A DNA stretch of 46,388 nucleotides from Alphaproteobacteria bacterium (GCA_029246865.1 JAQWMI010000022.1:1-46388), one strand, 5' to 3'; positions 20,186 to 29,560 are shown, numbered from the stretch's first letter. The notes: generated from the letters alone by a model not told the origin. Made by a program: numbers and translations.

Positions 20186-21645
20186 GTTTTTAAGACCTCC
20201 GGCATATTAGCAAACATTACAAATCTATTTTGAGTACTATTTGCAGAAAATACAGTCTTTAATGCATTTTCAGGATTACTAAAATTTTTATAAATAATAT
20301 TTTCAAAAAATTCATCATCATAGGTACTTTGATTTTCTCTTCTAATATTTTTTAGATATGTTTGAAATTGATTAGCATAAACCATTCTTCTAATCATTAA
20401 TTCTGGCGATGTCCATTCTTCCTCATTATCTGTAAATCCATTTGGTTGACTAGGTTTAAAAACAGGATGACCTAAATCTTCTAGTATCCATTGTATGTTT
20501 CTTTCTCTTTTGGGCGGTATTTTACCAGGTTTAAATACATATCTATCCGGCCCCCAGTAGTGTTTAAAATTTAGCATTTTTGCATTCTGAATAAGCCAAG
20601 GTTCTGGCATCAAAAATTTTTTATGTTTATTTCCATATTCAAAGGCAACTTTCATTGTAGCTTTATGAATTTCAGGGAGAAAACCATCTGATTTAACCCA
20701 AGCCTGAATGATTGGGTCGATCATTTCTTGGCTAGGTTCATCTGTTATAAAATGCTGACATAATTTTTTTGCTATAAATTCTCTACATGATTTATGATTA
20801 CAAAGGTCTTTGATAACAGCAAACAATTGTTTATTGCCAGTTATCTTATTTTCTTTTGTATTGTAAGATTTACCTAATATATTTTTTTGCCCCATCTCAT
20901 GTAATTCCGGTTGAAATATTAAGGGTCCTGCCCATGAATTTTTCTTAGACCATTTTTTAGCCCATCCAGTTAAAACCTTTGCCATATTAATCACATCATC
21001 TTGGGTATAATTAGCAGCTGGAGATACAGTATGGAGTTCTAAGAGCTCTCTTCCGTGATTTTCATTTAAGCCAACTTTTCTTTTATCGCCATCCGAGTTC
21101 TCTCTTCGACCTTCTTGCGAGTTGGGACCAATATTATCAGTGTTATCTAGGTGGTGGATCATGCCCCACGAAGTGGTAACCTCAACTACCATTTCCTCAA
21201 ATGTTTTATCCATTGATGGTCTGATCGCTTCTCTCATGTAAGGCCCATAATGCCAGTCAGATATAAAGTCTTTATCACTTAAAGAAAAATGATTGCCCCA
21301 AAAATGCCACATTCTCTCAAATGCAGGAGCACCATTATTTAAAGCATTATGATGTCTTATTGAAAGTTCAAAAGCCTGAAAAAATTTTTCACCCTTTTGA
21401 TGTCTTAATTTGTTAAGCTCTTTCTCATATATCATCGCATCCTTGCCAAATTTTTCTTGAATCTTATCCTTTTCAGTAATGTATTGTCTAAATATTTCTC
21501 TTTGATCTTCAACTGATGGAAGTTTTTCTGACCAGCTAAGAGGAGGCAGGCTATTAAATTGATCGGTTGCCCATTTTAATGGGTCTTCAGGAATGGTTTC
21601 CTTATAACTTAAACCAAAACCAACTTTTCTAAAATAATTATTCAA
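20182..21645 (-). CDS. DUF1800 family protein
   Basis: RMWHFWGNHFSLS, LNENHGRELLELHTVSPAANYTQDDVINMAKVLTGW, REFIAKKLCQHFI; overlaps the DUF1501 gene. Confidence 0.93.
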   Translation of the reverse strand: MNNYFRKVGFGLSYKETIPEDPLKWATDQFNSLPPLSWSEKLPSVEDQREIFRQYITEKDKIQEKFGKDAMIYEKELNKLRHQKGEKFFQAFELSIRHHNALNNGAPAFERMWHFWGNHFSLSDKDFISDWHYGPYMREAIRPSMDKTFEEMVVEVTTSWGMIHHLDNTDNIGPNSQEGRRENSDGDKRKVGLNENHGRELLELHTVSPAANYTQDDVINMAKVLTGWAKKWSKKNSWAGPLIFQPELHEMGQKNILGKSYNTKENKITGNKQLFAVIKDLCNHKSCREFIAKKLCQHFITDEPSQEMIDPIIQAWVKSDGFLPEIHKATMKVAFEYGNKHKKFLMPEPWLIQNAKMLNFKHYWGPDRYVFKPGKIPPKRERNIQWILEDLGHPVFKPSQPNGFTDNEEEWTSPELMIRRMVYANQFQTYLKNIRRENQSTYDDEFFENIIYKNFSNPENALKTVFSANSTQNRFVMFANMPEVLKT

Positions 21646-21755
21646 GGTAACATCATAACATTAATTATCTCAATAACTCAATTAAAGTCTTCTAATTATG
21701 ATAGATGTATTAGAACAATCTTGTATATAATAAGATCATGAATTAATCTGTTTTT

Positions 21756-22739
21756 ATGCCTTACTGTATGATAGCAAATGAACCAGGAAATTCTTCTGTG
21801 TTAATTAAAAAAGAATTCGTACTAGAAGCTCCTAAAAAGTATGAAGTTATTATTAAGAATGAAAGTATAGGTGTTAACTTTATTGATATTTATATTCGTA
21901 AAGGAATTTATCCTTGGCCCCCTGAAACTAATAACCAACATTTAATTTTAGGCTCTGAAGGTGCTGGTATAATAGAAGCAATCGGTTCTGAAGTTACAAA
22001 ATTTAAAATAGGGGATAGAGTCGCTTTTCTAAAAACGAATGGAGGTTATACTTCTCACAGAACTATAGAGCAAGATTTCGTTGTTCACTTGCCTGACTTT
22101 ATATCTTTTGAACAGGCTGCTGCAGTGATGCTGAAAGGTCTTACAGTAAAATATCTTTTAAACGATAGTTATAAAATTAAAGGTCACGAGAATGTTTTGT
22201 TTCATGCTTCAGCTGGTGGTGTAGGAACAATAGCCGGACAATGGTTAAAATCCTTAGGTATTAAGACTATTGGTACTGCTGGAACAGATGAAAAATGTGA
22301 AATTGCCAAGCAACAAGGATATGAATATGTCATTAATTATAACAAGGAAGATTTTCAAAAAGTAGCAATGGAAATTTCAGAAGGAAAAGGCTTTGATATC
22401 ATTTATGATAGTGTCGGTCAGGCCACGATGCCAGGGTCTTTTGGTTGTTTGAAAAATCATGGAACATTAATTAGTTTTGGTCAGTCATCAGGAACTTATA
22501 CAGATTTAAAAATTACAGACCTACAAGCAGGATCTTTCTTTCTTTCTAGGCCTATATTATTTCATTTTACGTCAATTCCTGGATGGCTTGATGAGGCATG
22601 CTCAGTTCTATTTGATATGATACGTTCAGGAAAAATTAATATTCAATTTGATAACTCTTATCATTTAGAAAATTTAGGCGCAGTTCATGATGAAATTGAG
22701 AATCGCAAAACTTCTGGTTCAATTGTTTTAAAAGTTTAG
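21756..22739 (+). CDS. Quinone oxidoreductase (zinc-type ADH/MDR family)
   Basis: GVNFIDIYIRKGIYPWP, GSEGAGIIEAIG, GDRVAF, HASAGGVGTIAGQWLKSLG. Confidence 0.93.
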   Translation: MPYCMIANEPGNSSVLIKKEFVLEAPKKYEVIIKNESIGVNFIDIYIRKGIYPWPPETNNQHLILGSEGAGIIEAIGSEVTKFKIGDRVAFLKTNGGYTSHRTIEQDFVVHLPDFISFEQAAAVMLKGLTVKYLLNDSYKIKGHENVLFHASAGGVGTIAGQWLKSLGIKTIGTAGTDEKCEIAKQQGYEYVINYNKEDFQKVAMEISEGKGFDIIYDSVGQATMPGSFGCLKNHGTLISFGQSSGTYTDLKITDLQAGSFFLSRPILFHFTSIPGWLDEACSVLFDMIRSGKINIQFDNSYHLENLGAVHDEIENRKTSGSIVLKV

Positions 22740-24079
22740 TTACTAACTTTTATATCGTTAAAAACTTCTTTCAAAGTATCTTCAAGAGTAGTGTACATAA
22801 AATCAATTTGTTCAGGAGTGGTAATAAATGGAGGACATAAAACAATCGACGGACCTAGAGGACGACATATTAACCCTTTTTCAATTGCCTTATTAGCAAC
22901 TCTTTCGCCCATATTCATATGACCGTCAAAAGGTTTTTTAGTCTTTTTGTCTTGCACCATTTCTAATGCTCCCATGAGGCCTATTCCTCTTGCTTCACCA
23001 ATAAATTCCATATCTTCAAATTTTTTCAAACCTCCCATAAATAAAGGTTCTAACTTTCTAACATTCTCAACTAATTTTTCTTCAATAATAATATCAATCG
23101 CTTGGACTGCTAATGCGCATCCAACTGGATGACCTCCAGCTGTAAAACCATGTGGAAACTCCTCTGCAGCATAAGAGGCATCTATTAATTCTTTTGTAAT
23201 TTCTTCACCTGTAATAACAGCACCTAGAGGAAAAAATCCTGAAGTTATACATTTGGAAGCTATGATCATATCTGGTTTGATATCATAAGTAGTTGAGCCC
23301 CATAGATTTCCAGTACGCCCAAACCCACAAATAACTTCATCAGCAATTAATGGAATATTATGTTTTTTCAAAATAGGTTGGATAAGTTTAAAATAATCTT
23401 TTGATGGAGGTATTACACCACCAGCACCCATGACTGGCTCTGCAAAAAAACCAGCTATAGTTTCTGCTCCCTCTTTTTCAATAACGTCTTCCAAGTCTTG
23501 AGCCATTCTTAAAGAAAAACTTTCTTCACTTTCTCCCTCATTACCAAACTTCCAGTAATGTGGACATGCTGATCTTATAAAATCAGGAAGAGGTAATCCA
23601 AATACATCATTATAGGGTTTTCCTGTCATAGAGGCAGCCCCAACGGTAACACCGTGATAAGAATTATAACGTGTTATAATTTTCCTCTTTTTAGGCATTC
23701 CTTTATGCGAATTCATAAACCAAAGTAATTTTACAGCAGTATCGTTAGCCTCAGATCCAGAATTTGTAAAAAAAACTTTTCCCTCATCAAAAGGGGAGAC
23801 TTCAATTAATTTATTTGTAAGGTTGATCGCAGGCTCAGTTATTCTTCCAAATAGAGAATGGTATCCAGATAATTCTTCATATTGTTTTTGAGCAGTTGCT
23901 ATCATTTTAGGATGATCAAATCCAACAACAGAATTCCAAAGTCCTGAATTTCCATCAAAATATTTTTTGCCATTTGTATCGTAGACATAAGCGCCTTTAG
24001 CCTTATTTAAAACAATAGGGCCATGGGAGTCTAGATTTTTTAGATCAGTAAATCCGTATAGAACATGAGAGGTATCCAT
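22736..24079 (-). CDS. Class III (omega) aminotransferase
   Basis: YDTNGKKYFDGNSGLWNSVVGFDHP, FTNSGSEANDTAVKL, YNSYHGVTVGAASMTG, AEPVMGAGGVI, LIADEVICGFGRTG, FTAGGHPVGCALA. Confidence 0.95.
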   Translation of the reverse strand: MDTSHVLYGFTDLKNLDSHGPIVLNKAKGAYVYDTNGKKYFDGNSGLWNSVVGFDHPKMIATAQKQYEELSGYHSLFGRITEPAINLTNKLIEVSPFDEGKVFFTNSGSEANDTAVKLLWFMNSHKGMPKKRKIITRYNSYHGVTVGAASMTGKPYNDVFGLPLPDFIRSACPHYWKFGNEGESEESFSLRMAQDLEDVIEKEGAETIAGFFAEPVMGAGGVIPPSKDYFKLIQPILKKHNIPLIADEVICGFGRTGNLWGSTTYDIKPDMIIASKCITSGFFPLGAVITGEEITKELIDASYAAEEFPHGFTAGGHPVGCALAVQAIDIIIEEKLVENVRKLEPLFMGGLKKFEDMEFIGEARGIGLMGALEMVQDKKTKKPFDGHMNMGERVANKAIEKGLICRPLGPSIVLCPPFITTPEQIDFMYTTLEDTLKEVFNDIKVSN

Positions 24080-24083
24080 TTTT

Positions 24084-24209
24084 TTATTCTACTCTTTTAT
24101 ATAGATCTTCCAAATACGGCATTTTATCAAATGGAATATTAATAATCTCTAACTCAGCAATAAAGTAGCCAGCAAAAAAACAAAAAAACATTAAAATCAA
24201 TTTAATCAT
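24084..24209 (-). CDS. Small membrane-anchored peptide, 41 aa, coupled to the aminotransferase
   Basis: Not in the ORF track; MIKLILMFFCFFAGYFIAELEIINIPFDKMPYLEDLYKRVE* ends 4 nt before the aminotransferase ATG. Confidence 0.5.
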   Translation of the reverse strand: MIKLILMFFCFFAGYFIAELEIINIPFDKMPYLEDLYKRVE

Positions 24210-24253
24210 AATCACCCAATCTATTGAATTATTTAATAAAAAGAACAAAAAAA

Positions 24254-24282
24254 AAGGGCCAAAAGGTATTCTTTTGACCCTT
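24254..24282 (-). terminator. U-tailed hairpin (third in series, minus direction)
   Basis: Minus strand AAGGGTCAAAAG-AATAC-CTTTTGGCCCTT followed by a long T run; 12-bp stem with one mismatch. Confidence 0.65.
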
Positions 24283-24293
24283 CTCGAAGAAAA

Positions 24294-24320
24294 AAGTGAC
24301 CACTAAGAAAAAAGCCACTT
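24294..24320 (-). terminator. U-tailed hairpin (second in series, minus direction)
   Basis: Minus strand AAGTGGC...GTCACTT (7 bp with one G-U) followed by TTTT. Confidence 0.4.
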
Positions 24321-24338
24321 AATTTAGTCTGCAAAAAA

Positions 24339-24356
24339 AAAGGATCGAAATCCTTT
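24339..24356 (-). terminator. U-tailed hairpin with UUCG tetraloop (first in series, minus direction)
   Basis: Minus strand AAAGGAT-TTCG-ATCCTTT followed by TTTTTT. Confidence 0.6.
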
Positions 24357-24361
24357 AAATA

Positions 24362-24390
24362 ATTATAGTTTCATTCAAAATACACATCAA
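24362..24390 (-). promoter_or_regulatory. Sigma70-like promoter candidate, minus strand
   Basis: TTGATG - 17 nt - TATAAT. Confidence 0.4.
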
Positions 24391-24462
24391 GAAATTTGCA
24401 AATTGTACTGTATCTTGTTACTTATAAAGACATAATCTACTATAGATAGATATAGCAATCTA

Positions 24463-26025
24463 ATGATCAATTTTATCCACCGAATCATAGTCAATATTCC
24501 TGCTCTTGTGGTTATCTTCTTTTCTGCAATTTGTATTGCTGTAATGATTTATTTTACTCCAGTCTTAGATAGGGATGAGGCTCGATACGCGCAGACTTCT
24601 TTTCAAATTTCTGAAACAAATGATTTTATTAATCTCAAATTTGATGAGAGTTTAAGGTTGAAAAAACCACCAGGTATTTATTGGATACAATTTGCCACTT
24701 ACAAACTATTAAATAACTTTAGTGATAAAGAAATATGGATGTTTAGGATCCCATCATTCTTAAGTTTTATGCTAATGCTTTTTTACACCCATAAATTAGC
24801 AAGATTATTATTTTATGATTTAAATACTATGATTCCGATGGCTGCATTAGCTGGAACAATTATAGTAATATTTGAATCTCTTCAAGGTACAACAGATATG
24901 GCGTATGCATCTTTTTCATTAATGTCATATTATTATTTTTTTAAATCTTTTCACGAAGATAAAAATTATTCATATATTTTTTTTATTATTACCAGTCTGA
25001 TAGCCATATTAATTAAAGGACCTACTTTTTTAATTATACTCATTCCATTACTCGTATTTAAATTGTTAGATTTTAATATCTTGCTTAAAAAAAAACTATT
25101 ACAACTCTCAAACTTATCCATTGTAGTATTTTTGACGATTTTACTTGCAATTATTTATAACATGCTAACAGAGGGACAATTTCTACAGCAATCTTTAATG
25201 AAAGATTTTGGCAATAAGTTAATCTCTACTCAGGAGTCTCATGGAGGTATCTTTGGGTATTATTTATTAGGTTCTTTTGTAATTATTTTTCCAATTTATC
25301 CACTTTTAATAATTTGTATTTTTTATAATTTTTTCAAGAAAATTAATTGGGATAAAAATTTAATTATTATTTTAAGTTCAATATTTTTATATGTATTGAT
25401 CTTAGAAATTATTCCAACAAAGCTTCCACATTACATTTTGCCAGTAGTTCCATTAATGGCTATCTACATGTCAAGAACATTGGAATTTATTGAATTTAAA
25501 TGGAGTAAAATTTTATTAGGTTTCAACGCGAGTTTGGTCATTGCATTAATATTTCTAGATATCAAAGCCTATGAAATAACAGGAGAAAATAGAAATAATT
25601 TTTCATATATCTTTTATGGCCTCATGGTTATTCCCTTAGTTTTAAATCCTATTTTCTTTAAAAATAACCAGTCTTTATTGAATATCGTGAAATTATCGTC
25701 CTTATCCTCCTCATTTTTAGTACTCATTACAGTGCTAAATCTAGTATTTATACATAAAAATCTTTGGATAGCGGACGGGATTAAAGATTTTGTAAATAGT
25801 CATTATGGATGTAGAGACGATTATAATATTAATATAGACGGTATAAATGAACCAAGTCTTATGTTTACATTTTATCAAAATTTTAAATTAGAAAGTAATT
25901 GTAATATCTATATAAAAGCATCAGAACTAAATGATATTCCAATTGATAATACAAATTCAACTAACAAAACTTTTTTTAATTATTCAAATGGTAAAAAAAT
26001 TAATTTAAATTTTTCAAAACAATGA
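24463..26025 (+). CDS. ArnT/PMT-like GT-C glycosyltransferase
   Basis: Multi-TM with early TPVLDRDEARYAQTSFQI (DE motif), LRLKKPPGIYWIQ, LPHYILPVVPLMA. Confidence 0.88.
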   Translation: MINFIHRIIVNIPALVVIFFSAICIAVMIYFTPVLDRDEARYAQTSFQISETNDFINLKFDESLRLKKPPGIYWIQFATYKLLNNFSDKEIWMFRIPSFLSFMLMLFYTHKLARLLFYDLNTMIPMAALAGTIIVIFESLQGTTDMAYASFSLMSYYYFFKSFHEDKNYSYIFFIITSLIAILIKGPTFLIILIPLLVFKLLDFNILLKKKLLQLSNLSIVVFLTILLAIIYNMLTEGQFLQQSLMKDFGNKLISTQESHGGIFGYYLLGSFVIIFPIYPLLIICIFYNFFKKINWDKNLIIILSSIFLYVLILEIIPTKLPHYILPVVPLMAIYMSRTLEFIEFKWSKILLGFNASLVIALIFLDIKAYEITGENRNNFSYIFYGLMVIPLVLNPIFFKNNQSLLNIVKLSSLSSSFLVLITVLNLVFIHKNLWIADGIKDFVNSHYGCRDDYNINIDGINEPSLMFTFYQNFKLESNCNIYIKASELNDIPIDNTNSTNKTFFNYSNGKKINLNFSKQ

Positions 26026-27437
26026 ACTTTTTTAAAAATTTAGAAATAAGAGATAAAAAAATACTTTTTTCTTTTATTGTAGTTATTTTATTGACTTTTT
26101 TAATTGATAGTAAATTAACGTTATTTATTTTTGAACTGAACGAACCGTTTAAATCTTTTTTTCATACAGCAACAAAGTTTGGCGATTCATTTTACTATTT
26201 AATCATAATTGTACTTTTATTTTTTATCTTAAGAGTAAAAAAAAATATATCACCTATATTTAAAAATCTCTATGACCTGAATACATTTATTTTTTATAAC
26301 ATTATGTTAAGTGGGATTGTTACTCAAATTCTCAAACACATTGTAGGTAGACCAAGGCCAAAAATGTTACTATCTGAATATCAGTCATTTGATATTAACC
26401 TTTTGAGTTTTAACTCAAATTTTCATTCTTTCCCCTCTGGTCATACTTCAACAATATTTAGTATTGTTTTTGTTTTTTATTTCCTTTTCCCAGTTATTAA
26501 AAAATACATTATTTCTTTAGGAATTTTCATTGCTTTGACAAGATTGATAATTGGTGCACACTACCTTAGTGATGTAATAGCAGGTTGTGCAGTTTCTTAT
26601 TTTGTCTTTATTTTTCTTAGAGATAAATTTTTAATTCAAGAAAGATTATTTATACGAGAAAAGGATATCTTGCCAAATACTCATATCAATCAAATTGGCT
26701 CAATGTGCTTAAATTTCTTTAAAGGGTATTATTCAAAAATAATTGTAACTCATTACTATCTTAAGTATTTTTTATTAATAATCTCTATTTCTATTATATT
26801 TTTTATATTTCCCACTATTGATATTACGGTTAGTGGTGTCTTTTATAAAGGCGGAGGCAGCTTTTTTGCTAATTCTTTTGATTGGAATGTCTATTTATTA
26901 AGAAAAATTATTCTACCTTTTATTGCGAGTGTAATTGTATTAGTTCCAATTATAGGAATACCGTATTATCTTTTTACTAAAAAAAAATTTCTTACCTTGA
27001 CATTAAATAATCTAACTTATTTATTCCTATCTTCCCTTCTATCTTTAGGCATAGTTGTAAATGTAATCTTAAAAAATCTTTGGGGTAGGGTTAGACCTAA
27101 TGATACTGTTATTTTTGGTGGAGATCAGCCTTTCTCGATTCCATGGTTAAAAGTCTCTCATTGTGATCACAACTGTAGTTTTGTTTCTGGTGATGTATCG
27201 GCTTACACCTTGTTACTTGCCCTAATCTTAGTATTTTCAAAACCCCAATTTAATAAATTTGCTTATATGTTGATTATATTGATAGGGATAACTCGCATTA
27301 TGGAAGGGGGACATTTTTTTAGTGATGTGATAATGAGTTTTATGATTACACATTTTATAATCAAAATCTTATTTGATTTTTTTTCCCATCTACCTGATAA
27401 TTTAAATGTTGATAAAATTAGATTCATTAAAAAATAA
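26022..27437 (+). CDS. Tandem double-PAP2-domain membrane phosphatase-like protein
   Basis: N-half: KHIVGRPRPK...FPSGHTSTIF...GAHYLSDVIAGC. C-half: KNLWGRVRPND...NCSFVSGDVSAYTLL...GGHFFSDVIMSFM. Confidence 0.9.
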   Translation: MNFFKNLEIRDKKILFSFIVVILLTFLIDSKLTLFIFELNEPFKSFFHTATKFGDSFYYLIIIVLLFFILRVKKNISPIFKNLYDLNTFIFYNIMLSGIVTQILKHIVGRPRPKMLLSEYQSFDINLLSFNSNFHSFPSGHTSTIFSIVFVFYFLFPVIKKYIISLGIFIALTRLIIGAHYLSDVIAGCAVSYFVFIFLRDKFLIQERLFIREKDILPNTHINQIGSMCLNFFKGYYSKIIVTHYYLKYFLLIISISIIFFIFPTIDITVSGVFYKGGGSFFANSFDWNVYLLRKIILPFIASVIVLVPIIGIPYYLFTKKKFLTLTLNNLTYLFLSSLLSLGIVVNVILKNLWGRVRPNDTVIFGGDQPFSIPWLKVSHCDHNCSFVSGDVSAYTLLLALILVFSKPQFNKFAYMLIILIGITRIMEGGHFFSDVIMSFMITHFIIKILFDFFSHLPDNLNVDKIRFIKK

Positions 27438-28809
27438 TTACTTATTTTTACTTATTTTTATTATTTTTTGTATAAGAATTATAGGTCTTTATTTTTCTCC
27501 ATTAGAGGTTCAGGGGGATGAAGCACAATATTGGTATTGGAGTACTTATTTTGATTGGGGTTATTATTCAAAGCCCCCTTTAGTAGCATGGATAATAGGT
27601 TTCTTTACTTCAATATTTGGTAATTCTATATTCATATTAAAGTTCCCTTCACTTCTAGCTCATTTTTTAACGTCATTCATACTCTTTAATCTTTCCAAAG
27701 CTTTCAATAGAAATACCGAAGAAAGTTTATGGCTTTCTATTACATATTTATTATTTTTTGCTGTAAGCCTCTCATCAAATATCATATCGACCGATCCATT
27801 TTTATTATTATTTTGGTCTAGCTCATTATTATTTTTTAAAATTTGTCTGAATAAAAAATCTATTAAAAATATAATTCTAACAAGTATTTTTGTCGCTTTA
27901 GGATTTTATGCAAAGTACGCAATGATATATTTTTTCCTAAGTAGTATTGTTTTAATATTATTTACAGACGATAAAAAAGAACTGATCAAAAATATTTTAA
28001 TTATTTTTTTCATTGTTTTAATTTTAATTAGCCCTCATCTATATTGGGTGTATAGCACTAATTGGGTTACTTTTATTCATACGGGTGATAATTTTAATTG
28101 GAATGCATCATTATATAATTTTGAACAACTAATTAACTTTATTGTAAGTCAATTTTTTATCTCAACACCTATTATTTTATTTATTTTTATTAAACAATTT
28201 GCAAAAACTAAAAAATTCATTCAATCCTATTCTTTTGAAATAGCTTACTCATTGCCCATTTTAGTATTAATAACTGCTCAAAGTTTTATAAGTAGGGCTA
28301 ATGCTAACTGGTCATCTGTAGCATTTATTGGAGTCACAATGATAGCTGTAAATATTTTATATAAAAATTATAAAAAAATTTTTCTCCTCAATACCACTCT
28401 TGGATTAGCTGTTTTAATTTTAGTAAGTACTTTTATAATCAACCCCCCTAATATTTCTCCGTTTAATAAGCTTCAAGGCATGAAAGATGCCGCCAAAGAA
28501 ATACAATTTTTAGATGAATCTCTTAATTCAGATTACATAGTCTTTGATGATCGCATGAATATAGCAAAATTTTTATATTACTTACCTTCCAAAAATGAAA
28601 AATTAAAGTATTTATCTTATGGCGATCATCCTGGTAATCATTTTGAAATGTTAATGCCAATTACTATTGACGATATTATAAACAAAAAAATTATTATAAT
28701 TCACCGTTATGATTTACCATCAAATTTTTTAAAAGAAAACCTATTGGTAAAGCAAATGTATGAAATGCCAAATTCCAAGAACAATTTCTACATTAGTTAC
28801 TTCGAATGA
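27406..28809 (+). CDS. PMT_2/ArnT-like GT-C glycosyltransferase
   Basis: FSPLEVQGDEAQYWYWSTYFDWGYYSKPPLVAWIIGFFTSIFGNS, typical of the family. Confidence 0.9.
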   Translation: MLIKLDSLKNNYLFLLIFIIFCIRIIGLYFSPLEVQGDEAQYWYWSTYFDWGYYSKPPLVAWIIGFFTSIFGNSIFILKFPSLLAHFLTSFILFNLSKAFNRNTEESLWLSITYLLFFAVSLSSNIISTDPFLLLFWSSSLLFFKICLNKKSIKNIILTSIFVALGFYAKYAMIYFFLSSIVLILFTDDKKELIKNILIIFFIVLILISPHLYWVYSTNWVTFIHTGDNFNWNASLYNFEQLINFIVSQFFISTPIILFIFIKQFAKTKKFIQSYSFEIAYSLPILVLITAQSFISRANANWSSVAFIGVTMIAVNILYKNYKKIFLLNTTLGLAVLILVSTFIINPPNISPFNKLQGMKDAAKEIQFLDESLNSDYIVFDDRMNIAKFLYYLPSKNEKLKYLSYGDHPGNHFEMLMPITIDDIINKKIIIIHRYDLPSNFLKENLLVKQMYEMPNSKNNFYISYFE

Positions 28810-28814
28810 ATCTT

Positions 28815-28889
28815 TGGCGGTTTCGTCAGGACTCGAACCTGAAACGCAAGGGTCGAAACCTTGAATGATATCCATTTCACCACGAAACC
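28815..28889 (-). tRNA. tRNA-Arg (TCG anticodon), CCA encoded
   Basis: Minus strand GGTTTCG...CGAAACC-GCCA acceptor, CAAGG-TTTCGAC-CCTTG anticodon arm, TCAGG-TTCGAGT-CCTGA T-arm. Confidence 0.92.
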
Positions 28890-28952
28890 TAATTCTTTAT
28901 ACTTTTATAATAAGTATGCTTCAAAAGGTATGATAATCTGATAATATAATCT

Positions 28953-29075
28953 ATGAGTAAAATTCCAAAATTAGCAAAGATGGGGACTGGCGGTAAGATT
29001 ATCTTAGGCGTTAATATCTTTCTTGCAATTGCAGTGGTATCAATAATCTTCTATAACCATTTCATTGGTCTTTAG
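28953..29075 (+). CDS. Small single-TM protein, 40 aa
   Basis: Not in the ORF track; MSKIPKLAKMGTGGKIILGVNIFLAIAVVSIIFYNHFIGL*. Confidence 0.45.
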   Translation: MSKIPKLAKMGTGGKIILGVNIFLAIAVVSIIFYNHFIGL

Positions 29076-29131
29076 AAATTAATTGTTTCACTACTGACTA
29101 AAGAAGTAGAAGATATTTAATTAAAATTATT

Positions 29132-29560
29132 ATGAATGATAACTTAAATAGAATTCGTACGTTCAACTTTCCTATTAAAGTATATTATGAAGACACTGAT
29201 GCTGAGGGAGTAGTTTATTATGCTAACTATTTAAAATTCATAGAACGTGCTAGAACAGAAATGATTAATGTATGTGATACTAGTTTAAAAATTTTACACA
29301 AAGATTATGACTCTAGATTTATTGTCAAAATTTGTAATTTAGACTTTATTAAATCAGCACATCTAGAAGATGTGCTTGAAGTAAAAACTTCCCTCAAAAA
29401 AATCTCTAATGCCTCTTTTGTATTAGACCAAAATATATTTCATAATGAACATCTCATATTAAAAGCTGAAGTTGTAATTGTTTGTATCAATAGAGATTAT
29501 AAGCCTTCAAAAATTCCTGATTTTTTAAAGAGAAAAATTCAATTATTGATTGGTCAATAA
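29132..29560 (+). CDS. YbgC-like hotdog acyl-CoA thioesterase
   Basis: VYYEDTDAEGVVYYANYLKFIERARTEMI. Confidence 0.92.
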   Translation: MNDNLNRIRTFNFPIKVYYEDTDAEGVVYYANYLKFIERARTEMINVCDTSLKILHKDYDSRFIVKICNLDFIKSAHLEDVLEVKTSLKKISNASFVLDQNIFHNEHLILKAEVVIVCINRDYKPSKIPDFLKRKIQLLIGQ

